Shown: positions 48,311 to 55,080, counted from the stretch's first letter. The stretch: 64,000 nucleotides of DNA from JBAZHE01 sp041652555 (GCA_041652555.1 JBAZHE010000003.1:23831-87830); one strand, 5' to 3'. The notes: generated from the letters alone by a model not told the origin. Numbers and translations: made by a program.

Positions 48311-50065
48311 ATGTGCGGCATTGCAGGTCAATATTGTATAGATGGTAAGACTCCCAATAAAGACATTTTATTCACAATGTCGCAAAAACTTGCACACAGA
48401 GGCCCGGATGGAAATGGAATATATTTAAATGGCAATGTTGGATTAGTTCACCGTCGTCTCGCCATTATAGATTTAACCGAAGATGGCGCGCAGCCGATGT
48501 CAAATGAAGATGGTTCTCTTATTATTACTTTTAATGGAGAGATTTATAATTACATTGAATTGCGCGAAGAATTAATAAAAAAGGGATATGTGTTTAAATC
48601 CGGTTCGGATACAGAGGTTATAATTCATGCCTACGAAGAATGGGGTAGTGCATGTGTAAATCGATTTAACGGCATGTGGGCGTTCGCGCTCTGGGATTCA
48701 AAAAGGCAAGAGTTATTCTGCGCGCGCGATAGGTTTGGAATAAAACCATTTTATTATACAAGGGTCGGAGATTCATTTTTCTTTGCTTCGGAAATAAAAG
48801 CGTTACCCAAATATTTTAATCCGAATGACAAAACGGTAAATATGTTCCTTGCGTGGGGGATGCAAGATTATTGTGAAGAAACGATGTTTGATGGAGTATA
48901 TCAAATTGAACCGGGTTTTGCTTTAACTGTTTCTAAATATGGGATATCTAAATATCATTATTGGATTCCCACGATAAATGAAAATATTTCTGGCGAATGT
49001 AATTACAAAAAATTGAGGGGTTTGATTAATAGTGCCGTTAGGCTTCATCTTCGAAGCGACGTTCCGGTTGGGTCGTGTTTATCTGGTGGGATCGATTCTT
49101 CTGTCATTGTTTCTATGATTGACACGGAAAATCAAAAAACATTTTCGGCAGTGTTTGGAAACGAAAAGTTTGACGAAAGTAAATATATAAATGAAGTTAT
49201 AAAAGATAAAAAGGTCGATTGCGATTTCGTTGAACCGACATCACAGCGATTGATAAAAGATATTGATGATTTAATTTATATTCAGGACGAACCGTTTGGT
49301 TCTCTGTCAATCTATGCACAGTATTGTGTTATGAGAAGTGCGAAAGATAAAGTAAAAGTTCTTTTAGATGGACAAGGGGCGGATGAATTATTTGCTGGAT
49401 ATCTTGGTTATCAGGTGGCATATATTAAAGGATTAATTAAATCGTTGCATCTCTGGGCAGCGGCAAAAGAGTCTGTGGGATTTATAAGACGGCATCACGA
49501 TTTTATTTTTAATTCAATAATGGAGACATATGCTAGGAAACGATATAGAAAGTGCTTGGGTGAGATTCCTATGTACGAGGATCGGTATAAACCACCGTTG
49601 AGTTGTGTATTGGAACGGGAGTTGATATCTACAAATCTCCCGGCGTTATTACATTATGAAGATCGCAATTCTATGGTGTTTTCCATTGAAGCGAGAGTGC
49701 CGTATCTTGATATAGATTTGATTGAATATGTTACCAGATTACCATTAGGCGAAAAAATTAGAAATGGTGTTTCAAAGTTTTCATTACGGAATTCTGTAAG
49801 AGGGATTATACCTGAATCTATCCGAACACGGAAAGATAAGATGGGGTTTGTTACACCGGAAGAAATGTGGATGAAGAACGAGTTGCAGGAATTTGTGCAA
49901 GGGGTTATAACATCGGAAAGTTTTAGAAGTAGAAAATACTGGGATTGGCAGGAGGTCAAAAAGTGTTATGATGAATTTGTTTCAGGTGAGATTGAGTATT
50001 CGTGGATTTTGTGGAGGACTGTTTGTACGGAACTGTGGTTGAGGAGGTTTATTGATAAGATTTAA
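48311..50065 (+). CDS. asnB: Asparagine synthetase-like amidotransferase
   Basis: 584 residues. Cys2 (MCGIAGQY) is the glutaminase nucleophile; HRGPDG and GEIYNY belong to the N-terminal domain. SGGIDSS at about 258-264 is the ATP pyrophosphatase loop. Length and motif order match AsnB. Placed at the end of a sugar-nucleotide operon it more likely amidates a uronic acid carboxyl group, or another surface-glycan group, than makes free asparagine; this is inference from context. Confidence 0.9.
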   Translation: MCGIAGQYCIDGKTPNKDILFTMSQKLAHRGPDGNGIYLNGNVGLVHRRLAIIDLTEDGAQPMSNEDGSLIITFNGEIYNYIELREELIKKGYVFKSGSDTEVIIHAYEEWGSACVNRFNGMWAFALWDSKRQELFCARDRFGIKPFYYTRVGDSFFFASEIKALPKYFNPNDKTVNMFLAWGMQDYCEETMFDGVYQIEPGFALTVSKYGISKYHYWIPTINENISGECNYKKLRGLINSAVRLHLRSDVPVGSCLSGGIDSSVIVSMIDTENQKTFSAVFGNEKFDESKYINEVIKDKKVDCDFVEPTSQRLIKDIDDLIYIQDEPFGSLSIYAQYCVMRSAKDKVKVLLDGQGADELFAGYLGYQVAYIKGLIKSLHLWAAAKESVGFIRRHHDFIFNSIMETYARKRYRKCLGEIPMYEDRYKPPLSCVLERELISTNLPALLHYEDRNSMVFSIEARVPYLDIDLIEYVTRLPLGEKIRNGVSKFSLRNSVRGIIPESIRTRKDKMGFVTPEEMWMKNELQEFVQGVITSESFRSRKYWDWQEVKKCYDEFVSGEIEYSWILWRTVCTELWLRRFIDKI

Positions 50066-50093
50066 ATATTTTGGGAGCATATAAGATTATAGA

Positions 50094-50166
50094 AGGCTCG
50101 TAGCACAATCGGTGGTGCGTTGTTCTTATAAGGCAAAGGGTGTCAGTTCGATCCTGACCGAGCCTA
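50094..50166 (+). tRNA. tRNA-Ile with anticodon TAT
   Basis: A 73-base cloverleaf: acceptor AGGCTCG/CGAGCCT, D-stem GCAC/GTGC, anticodon stem TTGTT/GGCAA (two G-U) with loop CTTATAA, T-stem GTCAG/CTGAC with TTCGATC, discriminator A. Anticodon TAT reads AUA directly. Its D-arm is nearly the same as that of the tRNA at 35918, so the two may share origin. It lies 28 bases after the sugar operon. Confidence 0.88.
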
Positions 50167-50169
50167 TCT

Positions 50170-50340
50170 ATGAAATCCACATTTCCGTTCTCAATACCGA
50201 TTGCAGATACATGGTATATCGAAGGTCATTCGTGCCCAAACTGTGAAAAGAAACTCGGTCTCCATAGTGATTTATATACTGATGGTATAGTTGAATCGTG
50301 TGGATACTGTGGATATACGAGAGAAATTAAAGGTGATTAA
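50170..50340 (+). CDS. 56-residue zinc-ribbon protein
   Basis: An ATG four bases after the tRNA-Ile gene opens a frame with CPNCEKKLG (about 22-30) and CGYCGYTRE (about 44-52), a complete two-knuckle zinc ribbon. Probably nucleic-acid or protein binding. Confidence 0.6.
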   Translation: MKSTFPFSIPIADTWYIEGHSCPNCEKKLGLHSDLYTDGIVESCGYCGYTREIKGD

Positions 50341-50347
50341 AATTGGG

Positions 50348-50794
50348 ATGTATGATTATATAGAATTAGACGTTGGTTGCCCAATCTGTGGTAATAGTAT
50401 CATTAACACTTTCCAAACAAAAGATTTGGCGTGTATGATGAATACATATCAGCCGGGTGATAAAGTTCCATCGGATTGTAGAAAAAGTAGTATTGTTACT
50501 TACACGACCTGCGACCATCACCGCGAGATAACTAAAATCGACGGCGAATTAATATTCACAATGATAACAGGATATTGGATAGAATATGAGATCCCAATTA
50601 TTGACGGAACAATAGTAAATGATCAAAATCTGTGGAAAAGGAAAGTAGAACCTACAGCGTATAATGCTTTGAGTGTTGCACCGGAAGGATATACAGAAGA
50701 AGAGTTGTATGCGATGGCGGAGAAGTTGAATGAAAAGATTGAGAAAGATATAAATATTATGAAAGCAGAAAGAATAATGAAAGGGGTTGTTTAA
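50348..50794 (+). CDS. Hypothetical protein with N-terminal zinc site
   Basis: 148 residues from the ATG at 50348 (GGTGAT upstream); a longer frame from 50291 runs through the zinc-ribbon gene. CPICGN near 11-16 and Cys/His residues (DCRKSS, TCDHHRE) near 43-60 suggest one zinc site; the C-terminus is helical. No family recognised. Confidence 0.58.
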   Translation: MYDYIELDVGCPICGNSIINTFQTKDLACMMNTYQPGDKVPSDCRKSSIVTYTTCDHHREITKIDGELIFTMITGYWIEYEIPIIDGTIVNDQNLWKRKVEPTAYNALSVAPEGYTEEELYAMAEKLNEKIEKDINIMKAERIMKGVV

Positions 50795-50795
50795 G

Positions 50796-50885
50796 ATGTT
50801 TGTTAAAATTCGGAGTCTTGGATGGAAAGTGTTGATCGAAGAAGATGAATTGAATATTGAAGACGAAGAAACGGAAAGAAATTAG
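50796..50885 (+). CDS. 29-residue peptide
   Basis: A short frame two bases after the upstream stop encodes a basic start (MFVKIRSLGWKVLI) and an acidic end (EEDELNIEDEETER). It may be a real small protein of the operon, but only position supports it. Confidence 0.35.
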   Translation: MFVKIRSLGWKVLIEEDELNIEDEETERN

Positions 50886-50899
50886 AGGTGACATCATGT

Positions 50900-50974
50900 A
50901 TGACGAAACGAGTAATTAAACCAATCGAAGATGGAATTAAAGGTGTTATTATGTGGGAAAGTGTTGCTACTTAA
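50900..50974 (+). CDS. 24-residue peptide
   Basis: An ATG at 50900, 12 bases after a GAGGTG Shine-Dalgarno site, opens 24 codons. Very weak; listed because it follows the same spacing as its neighbours. Confidence 0.22.
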   Translation: MTKRVIKPIEDGIKGVIMWESVAT

Positions 50975-51039
50975 ACAAGAAAAAATAAGATTTCTTTTTA
51001 ATTTTTATGTTTATTCAATCACTGTTGGATTTGATTTAA

Positions 51040-51243
51040 ATGAAAACCAAAATCGTCTCGTATGAAATTGCACACTGTAATTCATTATGCAGAAACTTCT
51101 ACCACAACTACGACGACGAGGAGAAGTGTTGGTGTTCGGTGTTAAATAAAAAGATTTTTGACGTTGATAATAATGTTGACATTTTTTGCGACTTGGTAGA
51201 AAGAGAGTTTCCGGAAGATTGTCCGTTGGATGAAAAGGTATAA
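51040..51243 (+). CDS. 67-residue Cys-rich protein
   Basis: Cysteines at C-x3-C, C-x-C and two later positions (HCNSLCRNF, KCWCSVL, FCDLV, DCPLD) suggest a metal or cluster site. Acidic overall. It is the last protein gene before the tRNA and tRNA-like region. Confidence 0.5.
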   Translation: MKTKIVSYEIAHCNSLCRNFYHNYDDEEKCWCSVLNKKIFDVDNNVDIFCDLVEREFPEDCPLDEKV

Positions 51244-51267
51244 ATATTTAGCGAGCGTATATGGATA

Positions 51268-51316
51268 TGTCAAGAGAATGGAAACACACAAGGGCAAATA
51301 ATACATTCTCTTGACA
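51268..51316 (+). other. 13-bp perfect inverted repeat before tRNA-Gln
   Basis: TGTCAAGAGAATG (51268-51280) and CATTCTCTTGACA (51304-51316) are exact complements around 23 bases, ending eight bases before the tRNA. It could be a hairpin in the precursor, a processing signal, or a site for a protein. Confidence 0.55.
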
Positions 51317-51323
51317 AACGAGA

Positions 51324-51394
51324 AGGGCTACAGTTTAGCGGATTAATGCCGGCCTTTGGAGCCGGCGGCGGGTGTTCGACTCACCCTAGCCCTA
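51324..51394 (+). tRNA. tRNA-Gln with anticodon TTG
   Basis: Acceptor AGGGCTA/TAGCCCT, anticodon stem of six pairs with loop CTTTGGA, T-arm GGGTG-TTCGACT-CACCC, discriminator A; 71 bases. The D-arm is weak (GTT/AAT). The A1 start and CTTTGGA loop are typical of archaeal tRNA-Gln(TTG). Confidence 0.85.
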
Positions 51395-51615
51395 TCCAGA
51401 AACCACGGAAGTGATATCACTGTGGAAGTATGGTCGTAGATTACGAACGTCAAGCGTAATTGAGGTAGAAGCAACCAAAATAACAATGCTACGTGAGTTA
51501 ATGTGCTATCACGTTAATCACCGCGCACCCCCCCCGTGCGGGATTACACCAATCGGGGCAGTAACAAGGTGGTTGAGGCGACCGGAGCCAAGAACCAAAA
51601 TCCGGATTAATTATT
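51395..51615 (+). ncRNA. Non-coding stretch with several small hairpins
   Basis: No convincing gene. Visible structures: CCAC-AGTGATATCACT-GTGG around 51402-51424, with a 12-base perfect palindrome at 51409-51420; ATTACG/CGTAAT around 51435-51455; ACGTGA/TCACGT around 51491-51514; CGCAC/GTGCG around a C7 loop; CCGGA/TCCGG near 51580-51605. An open frame across it (51411-51707) has a composition unlike neighbouring proteins and is taken as chance. Confidence 0.4.
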
Positions 51616-51735
51616 ACCAGAGAAACACAAAAGATGTGTTGTCAACTCGCACCGCGAGAACGGGATGCCAAGTTCCACAAGAGACCCAATCTCGCGCGAG
51701 AAATTGAATAATGAGTTCAAATCTCATCTCTGGTT
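51616..51735 (+). tRNA. tRNA-like element with enlarged central region
   Basis: Acceptor ACCAGAG/CTCTGGT (7 pairs) and T-arm ATGAG-TTCAAAT-CTCAT are intact. A D-arm-like AACAC/GTGTT follows the acceptor, but the loop AAAAGAT lacks GG. In place of a normal anticodon arm are about 70 bases with a CTCGC/GCGAG hairpin (51646-51658) and the palindrome TCTCGCGCGAGA (51690-51701). Possibly a tRNA with a large insertion. Confidence 0.45.
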
Positions 51736-51761
51736 TGCGCCTGCGTGTACACAAAGGCGTA

Positions 51762-51877
51762 AGGATAGGTTGCTAGTTGTTGAAAGACCACCTTTAGCCA
51801 ACATTAGACTGATTCGGTGAGCACCGTGGTTAGTAGGGTAATGTCCTGCGAATGAGGTTCAAATCCTCATTATCCTT
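51762..51877 (+). tRNA. tRNA-like element, 5' boundary uncertain
   Basis: T-arm TGAGG-TTCAAAT-CCTCA (51853-51869) and 3' acceptor TTATCCT are clear. The 5' acceptor strand can be AGGATAG at 51762 or AGGGTAA at 51835; the second leaves only 11 bases before the T-arm. Between them lie a TGTTG-AAAG/CTTT-CAACA hairpin with a 3-base bulge (51779-51803) and CGGT-GAGC-ACCG (51815-51826). Confidence 0.42.
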
Positions 51878-51889
51878 ATATTATCAAAT

Positions 51890-51946
51890 GTCAAATGGGA
51901 TATACCCTTTATTGGGACACATCTTTCATAGGATATACCCATTGAC
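51890..51946 (+). other. Imperfect inverted repeat with repeated GGATATACCC
   Basis: GTCAAATGGG (51890-51899) pairs with CCCATTGAC (51938-51946) with one bulge; GGATATACCC occurs at 51898 and 51931. It separates two tRNA-like elements and precedes the TATA of the next. Confidence 0.35.
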
Positions 51947-51965
51947 GAGTCAATTTAAATCAAAA

Positions 51966-51976
51966 AGTATTTATTC
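51966..51976 (+). promoter_or_regulatory. TATA box for the next tRNA-like gene
   Basis: AGTATTTATTC at about 51967-51977 lies 25 bases before GGCAGGG at 51998, the start of the tRNA-like element, with a CATCCTATACATA spacer similar to the CGTCCTATC part of other promoters. Confidence 0.45.
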
Positions 51977-51997
51977 TTAAACATCCTATACATATTT

Positions 51998-52082
51998 GGC
52001 AGGGTGGCAAAGCGGTGAAAGGCCATCGCAGGCAATCACCTAATAGGTTGCTGATACGTGGGTTCAAATCCCACCCCGGTCA
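51998..52082 (+). tRNA. tRNA-like element with class II D-arm
   Basis: 85 bases. Acceptor GGCAGGG/CCCGGTC (one A-G mismatch, one G-U), D-arm with GGC...GCC and an AAGCGGTGAAAG loop typical of Leu/Ser tRNAs, and T-arm GTGGG-TTCAAAT-CCCAC. The middle 30 bases fold as ATC-(GCA)-GGCAA/TTGCT-GAT with a 12-base loop rather than a five-pair stem and seven-base loop. Could be a tRNA with a small intron or altered anticodon arm. Confidence 0.5.
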
Positions 52083-52083
52083 T

Positions 52084-52124
52084 CGGGTCTGGCACGCGGA
52101 AGATTCCTTTGGGAACCAGACCCG
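52084..52124 (+). other. 9-bp hairpin
   Basis: CGGGTCTGG (52084-52092) and CCAGACCCG (52116-52124) are exact complements around 23 bases, two bases after the tRNA-like element. A second small helix GTTCC/GGGAAC follows (about 52127-52152). Possible terminator or spacer between two tRNA-like units. Confidence 0.45.
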
Positions 52125-52161
52125 TTGTTCCTCATAAGCGTGGAAAGGGAACATATTAAAA

Positions 52162-52241
52162 GCAACAGTAGTTTAACTGGGAAAACGTAAGTGAGGCATG
52201 CCATTTGACTTACATTGTTGGTTCGAATCCAACCCGTTGCA
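52162..52241 (+). tRNA. tRNA-like element with 15-base anticodon loop
   Basis: Acceptor GCAACAG/CCGTTGC (one A-C mismatch), D-arm GTTT/AAAC with loop AACTGGGA, anticodon stem TAAGT/ACTTA, T-arm GTTGG-TTCGAAT-CCAAC, discriminator A. The only odd part is the anticodon loop: 15 bases at 52193-52207 containing the palindrome GGCATGCC. Removing any contiguous eight bases does not restore a loop with U33, so a simple small intron does not explain it. Confidence 0.58.
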
Positions 52242-52246
52242 TTAAA

Positions 52247-52420
52247 ATGATATCTAATGGAATTAAATTATTAATTCCGGTTGGGTCTATTACCGGAGAC
52301 CCTATAGGATCAAGAAGATATATGGAGGTTGACCCTACCAACTATAGCAATTCGGTTTCTAGAAATATTCTCATTTTACCAGATGGATCGGAATGGGTAA
52401 ATCTTTATCAAAATCAATAA
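52247..52420 (+). CDS. Small hypothetical protein
   Basis: 57 residues starting five bases after the tRNA-like element (KLLIPVGSITGDPIGSRRYM). Beta-rich, no recognised family. A TATA-like AGTTATATATA for the next gene follows at about 52427. Confidence 0.45.
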   Translation: MISNGIKLLIPVGSITGDPIGSRRYMEVDPTNYSNSVSRNILILPDGSEWVNLYQNQ

Positions 52421-52452
52421 TAGAAAGTTATATATACTATTAGTATTAATAT

Positions 52453-53556
52453 ATGAATATGATTAGAACAATCAAGTTGAAACTAAATGTTTCTTCTGAT
52501 GCGAAGATATCTCTTTTTAAAACAATGAGAGATTATACAACCGCATTTAATATTTGTTCAACTTGGGGGTTTGATAATCATACTGCTAATAAGATAGATT
52601 GCCATAAATCAACTTATTATAAAATTCGGGAATTGATACCCAATTTTCCCTCTTCGTTGGTTCAGTGTGCAAGAGATGTTGCTTGCGCATCTTTGAAATC
52701 GGTAAAGTGTCGATATAAACCGATTCGTAAAGAACATTCGGCAATGTTATATAATTCGCAGGTTATTAGGGTTTGTTTGGAATCTGGTTACGCAACTATT
52801 GCTACTTCAAACGGTAGAGTAAAAGTTGAATTTATAGTTCCGAAGTATTATATACCATATTTAACGTGGAAAATTAAATCATCTACACTGTCTCTTCGTA
52901 AGACTGGCAATATGTTTTATTTGCATTGTCAGATTGAAACGAATACTCCCAAAATCATTCCCGATCAAATGGTTCTTGGAATCGATAGAGGCATTATTAA
53001 CATTGCGGTCTGTTCCGACAACACATTTTTTAATTCCCGGGCAGTGAAGAATACGCGGTCGCAGTACGCATATCTCCGAGCTCAATTACAGTCTAAAGGC
53101 ACTCGATCTGCTAAAAGAAAGTTAAAGAAACTTTCCGGTCGAGAAAGACGGTTTGTGACTGATGTTAATCACTGTATCTCGAAGCAAATTATACAAACCC
53201 AATATACAGTATTCGCTCTTGAAGACCTTACTAAAATTCGGGTACAAAAACGACGCGGGAAAATTTTTAATCGAAAATTGAACAATTGGTCGTTCTTTGA
53301 ACTTGAACAGTTTATCCGGTATAAAGCCGAAAATCTTGGCAAGAGGGTTATATTTATTGATGCTCGTTATACTTCTCAAAAATGTTCAATTTGCGGGCAT
53401 GTCTATAAAGGCAATCGTAATGGTTCCTCTTTTAAATGCTGTAAATGTGGATTTGAACTTCATGCTGATCTCAATGCTTCTCGTAATATAGCTCAAGATG
53501 GTATATCTGTTTTGAGTAGGCTGCCTGTCAACCAGCCAAATGTAGCGTGTCTCTGA
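52453..53556 (+). CDS. tnpB: TnpB RNA-guided nuclease (IS200/IS605 type)
   Basis: 367 residues. RuvC parts are complete: Asp in GIDRGIINIAV (about 177), Glu in FALEDLTKI (about 257), and the zinc ribbon CSICGHV...CCKCGFEL followed by HADLNASRNI with the last Asp. All catalytic residues are present and the length is normal, so it is probably active as a guide-RNA nuclease. No tnpA is adjacent. It may be a domesticated or non-autonomous copy. The RNA it needs normally overlaps the 3' end of the gene. Confidence 0.9.
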   Translation: MNMIRTIKLKLNVSSDAKISLFKTMRDYTTAFNICSTWGFDNHTANKIDCHKSTYYKIRELIPNFPSSLVQCARDVACASLKSVKCRYKPIRKEHSAMLYNSQVIRVCLESGYATIATSNGRVKVEFIVPKYYIPYLTWKIKSSTLSLRKTGNMFYLHCQIETNTPKIIPDQMVLGIDRGIINIAVCSDNTFFNSRAVKNTRSQYAYLRAQLQSKGTRSAKRKLKKLSGRERRFVTDVNHCISKQIIQTQYTVFALEDLTKIRVQKRRGKIFNRKLNNWSFFELEQFIRYKAENLGKRVIFIDARYTSQKCSICGHVYKGNRNGSSFKCCKCGFELHADLNASRNIAQDGISVLSRLPVNQPNVACL

Positions 53557-53665
53557 CATAGTTACAAGCTTACGAAGAAATTTGTAAGCAGTTGACGAAC
53601 GAGGTTCGCTATCTATTTCTACGAAAAATAATTACTATTAATAATCGTTTTTCGATTTGATTTAC
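53557..53665 (+). ncRNA. Candidate guide RNA (omega-RNA) end downstream of tnpB
   Basis: Just after the stop are GCTTAC/GTAAGC (around 53571-53592) and CGAAC-GAG-GTTCG (53598-53610), then an A/T hairpin CGAAAAA/TTTTTCG (about 53620-53656). TnpB guide RNAs start inside the 3' end of tnpB and end at the transposon's right end, so these hairpins are good candidates for the scaffold and element end. The exact boundary is not visible. Confidence 0.42.
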
Positions 53666-53674
53666 ACCACTGGT

Positions 53675-53700
53675 TTTATATATTATAAACGCATATATCT
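53675..53700 (+). promoter_or_regulatory. Promoter: TATA box with AACGCATATA element
   Basis: TTTTATATA at 53675-53683 is followed by TTATAAACGCATATATC. The transcript would start near 53703 and has a short leader containing a hairpin (next feature). Confidence 0.58.
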
Positions 53701-53705
53701 ATTTT

Positions 53706-53724
53706 GGTTGCAGAGCAACCGGAG
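53706..53724 (+). promoter_or_regulatory. Leader hairpin next to the ribosome-binding site
   Basis: GGTTGC-AGA-GCAACC (53706-53720) is a six-pair hairpin abutting GGAG (53721-53724), eight bases before the ATG at 53732. It could control access to the Shine-Dalgarno site. Confidence 0.45.
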
Positions 53725-53731
53725 TTAAAAA

Positions 53732-54127
53732 ATGGCAAAATCTTTTATTAGAAATGTAGATGGCATTGGGATTTGGGTAAGAGAAACAACTTATGATAAA
53801 GCAAATCTTGTCAATATAATTGTTTTCGCATTGGCGGTATTCTGTTCTTTTCTTTGTGAATGTCTATGGGTAAATGGTAAGTCTATTTGGGGCATTGCAA
53901 TGAGTGCTTCATGTTGCGCGTGGATATCACTCACATTTGATTTAATTACATATTTACCTGCCTATGAAGTATATCCGGGATCTGATGTGGGAACAACTAT
54001 TATCAAAACCACCCCCGAAGCAGACCAACTCGCAATCTGCAAAGCCGCAAAAGAAATCGAAGCGCAATGCCACGATATAGCAGCAAAGCGTAGAGAGTTA
54101 GATAGGATTGCAGGAAACTGCAAATAA
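53732..54127 (+). CDS. Membrane protein with C-terminal helix
   Basis: 131 residues: two hydrophobic segments (about 27-47 and 53-75), then a charged helical tail (AICKAAKEIEAQCHDIAAKR). It has a promoter of its own and a leader hairpin. Function unknown. Confidence 0.58.
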   Translation: MAKSFIRNVDGIGIWVRETTYDKANLVNIIVFALAVFCSFLCECLWVNGKSIWGIAMSASCCAWISLTFDLITYLPAYEVYPGSDVGTTIIKTTPEADQLAICKAAKEIEAQCHDIAAKRRELDRIAGNCK

Positions 54128-54173
54128 TCTTTTTTAGAAATAATTAAATAGTTTTGACACATATACTATTTTG

Positions 54174-54401
54174 ATGTCAAGAACACTTCGTATCTACAAC
54201 CGCATCATTAAAAAAGCACATCGTTATACATTAGGACTTTTCGACCGTGCCGTTCATAAGTATGGTTTTGCATTCCATCCATACCGCGCGCTCTGTATGG
54301 GGCATTGTGGATCTTGTAAAAACCCGGAACTAGATCAGAAACATCAAAGGAAAATAAGGAAGCAAGAATTTCGGCGCGCGCTTTCAATGGAGTTAGCATG
54401 A
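54174..54401 (+). CDS. Small basic hypothetical protein
   Basis: 75 residues from the ATG at 54174, about 25 bases after a TTAAATAG box, hence leaderless. Lys/Arg-rich, with CMGHCGSC near 41-48 as a possible metal site. It overlaps the next gene by ATGA. Confidence 0.5.
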   Translation: MSRTLRIYNRIIKKAHRYTLGLFDRAVHKYGFAFHPYRALCMGHCGSCKNPELDQKHQRKIRKQEFRRALSMELA

Positions 54402-54658
54402 AAGTTTATTTGGTTGGAACTAAAGATTGTGAAGAAACAAACACACGATACATTTGTATTTTCAAAAATACCGCATTAAAATTATGGGAAGAATTACGCC
54501 AAGAATTAATAGAACGCGCAAATAATATACTTGAAAAATATTCTAATGACAAAACAGAATTGAGAAATCTGGAAAACCTTTCTGAAATAGACCCGGAAAA
54601 AATGGATAATTATCCGCAAGAAGAACCTTTCATTCAAGAAATGGAAACTGAAGATTAG
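54398..54658 (+). CDS. Small acidic hypothetical protein
   Basis: 86 residues with a strand-helix start (MKVYLVGTKDCEE) and a long acidic helix (ELRQELIERANNILEKYS). It ends four bases into a convergent gene. No family recognised. Confidence 0.5.
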   Translation: MKVYLVGTKDCEETNTRYICIFKNTALKLWEELRQELIERANNILEKYSNDKTELRNLENLSEIDPEKMDNYPQEEPFIQEMETED

Positions 54659-54948
54659 AAAAGTTTCCCCCCTTTCTTTTCCAACCATTCGAGATTTAAT
54701 GGTTTATCTATTGTTTCAAACTTCAACCCGCCAACCTTCCATTCTTTCTGTGGAAGTCGGAATAATTTCCTGATGTCGTTTTCAATAAGGAATAAATATG
54801 GTTTTAAATTTAAGCGTGGTTTTTTTACCTTTGTTTTTATAATTGGTGATTCTTCTCGTGGTTTTGGTTTTTCTACAGGTGTATCACCTTTTTGTAGTCG
54901 TGCGTAACGGTCACGAAGTTTTGCCATTTCTTCTTCACGGGTTGCCAT
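54655..54948 (-). CDS. Small hypothetical protein
   Basis: 97 residues: a charged coiled N-terminus (REEEMAKLRDRYARLQK), a Pro/Lys-rich linker and a compact C-terminal part. It starts one base after the 35-residue gene, with a GGAG site. No family recognised. Confidence 0.5.
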   Translation of the reverse strand: MATREEEMAKLRDRYARLQKGDTPVEKPKPREESPIIKTKVKKPRLNLKPYLFLIENDIRKLFRLPQKEWKVGGLKFETIDKPLNLEWLEKKGGKLF

Positions 54949-54949
54949 T

Positions 54950-55057
54950 TTATTTCTCCTTCAAATTATAACACGATTCACAAATACAGCATTCAAAACA
55001 TTCTTTTGATTTTTCGTTATGCGTTCCAAAGCATTGCGGCAATTTAATTTTGTCCAT
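54950..55057 (-). CDS. 35-residue Cys-rich peptide
   Basis: Contains CFECCICESC near residues 20-29 plus one earlier Cys, a compact metal-binding knuckle. The end of this frame carries the AAGGAG used by the next gene. Small, but composition and junction are convincing. Confidence 0.5.
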   Translation of the reverse strand: MDKIKLPQCFGTHNEKSKECFECCICESCYNLKEK

Positions 55058-55080
55058 TTTAATCCGGTTTGATTTGTCTT

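Noticed and set aside
48311..50065. AsnB as a housekeeping asparagine synthetase marking host chromosome
   Set aside because: It sits at zero distance from the sugar-nucleotide dehydrogenase in one operon and no other amino-acid biosynthesis gene is present, so a glycan-related role on the element is more likely.
51411..51707. Plus-strand frame of 98 codons in the tRNA region
   Set aside because: It crosses several palindromes and half of a tRNA-like element, has a Thr/Arg/Pro-rich composition unlike other genes here, and has no ribosome-binding site.
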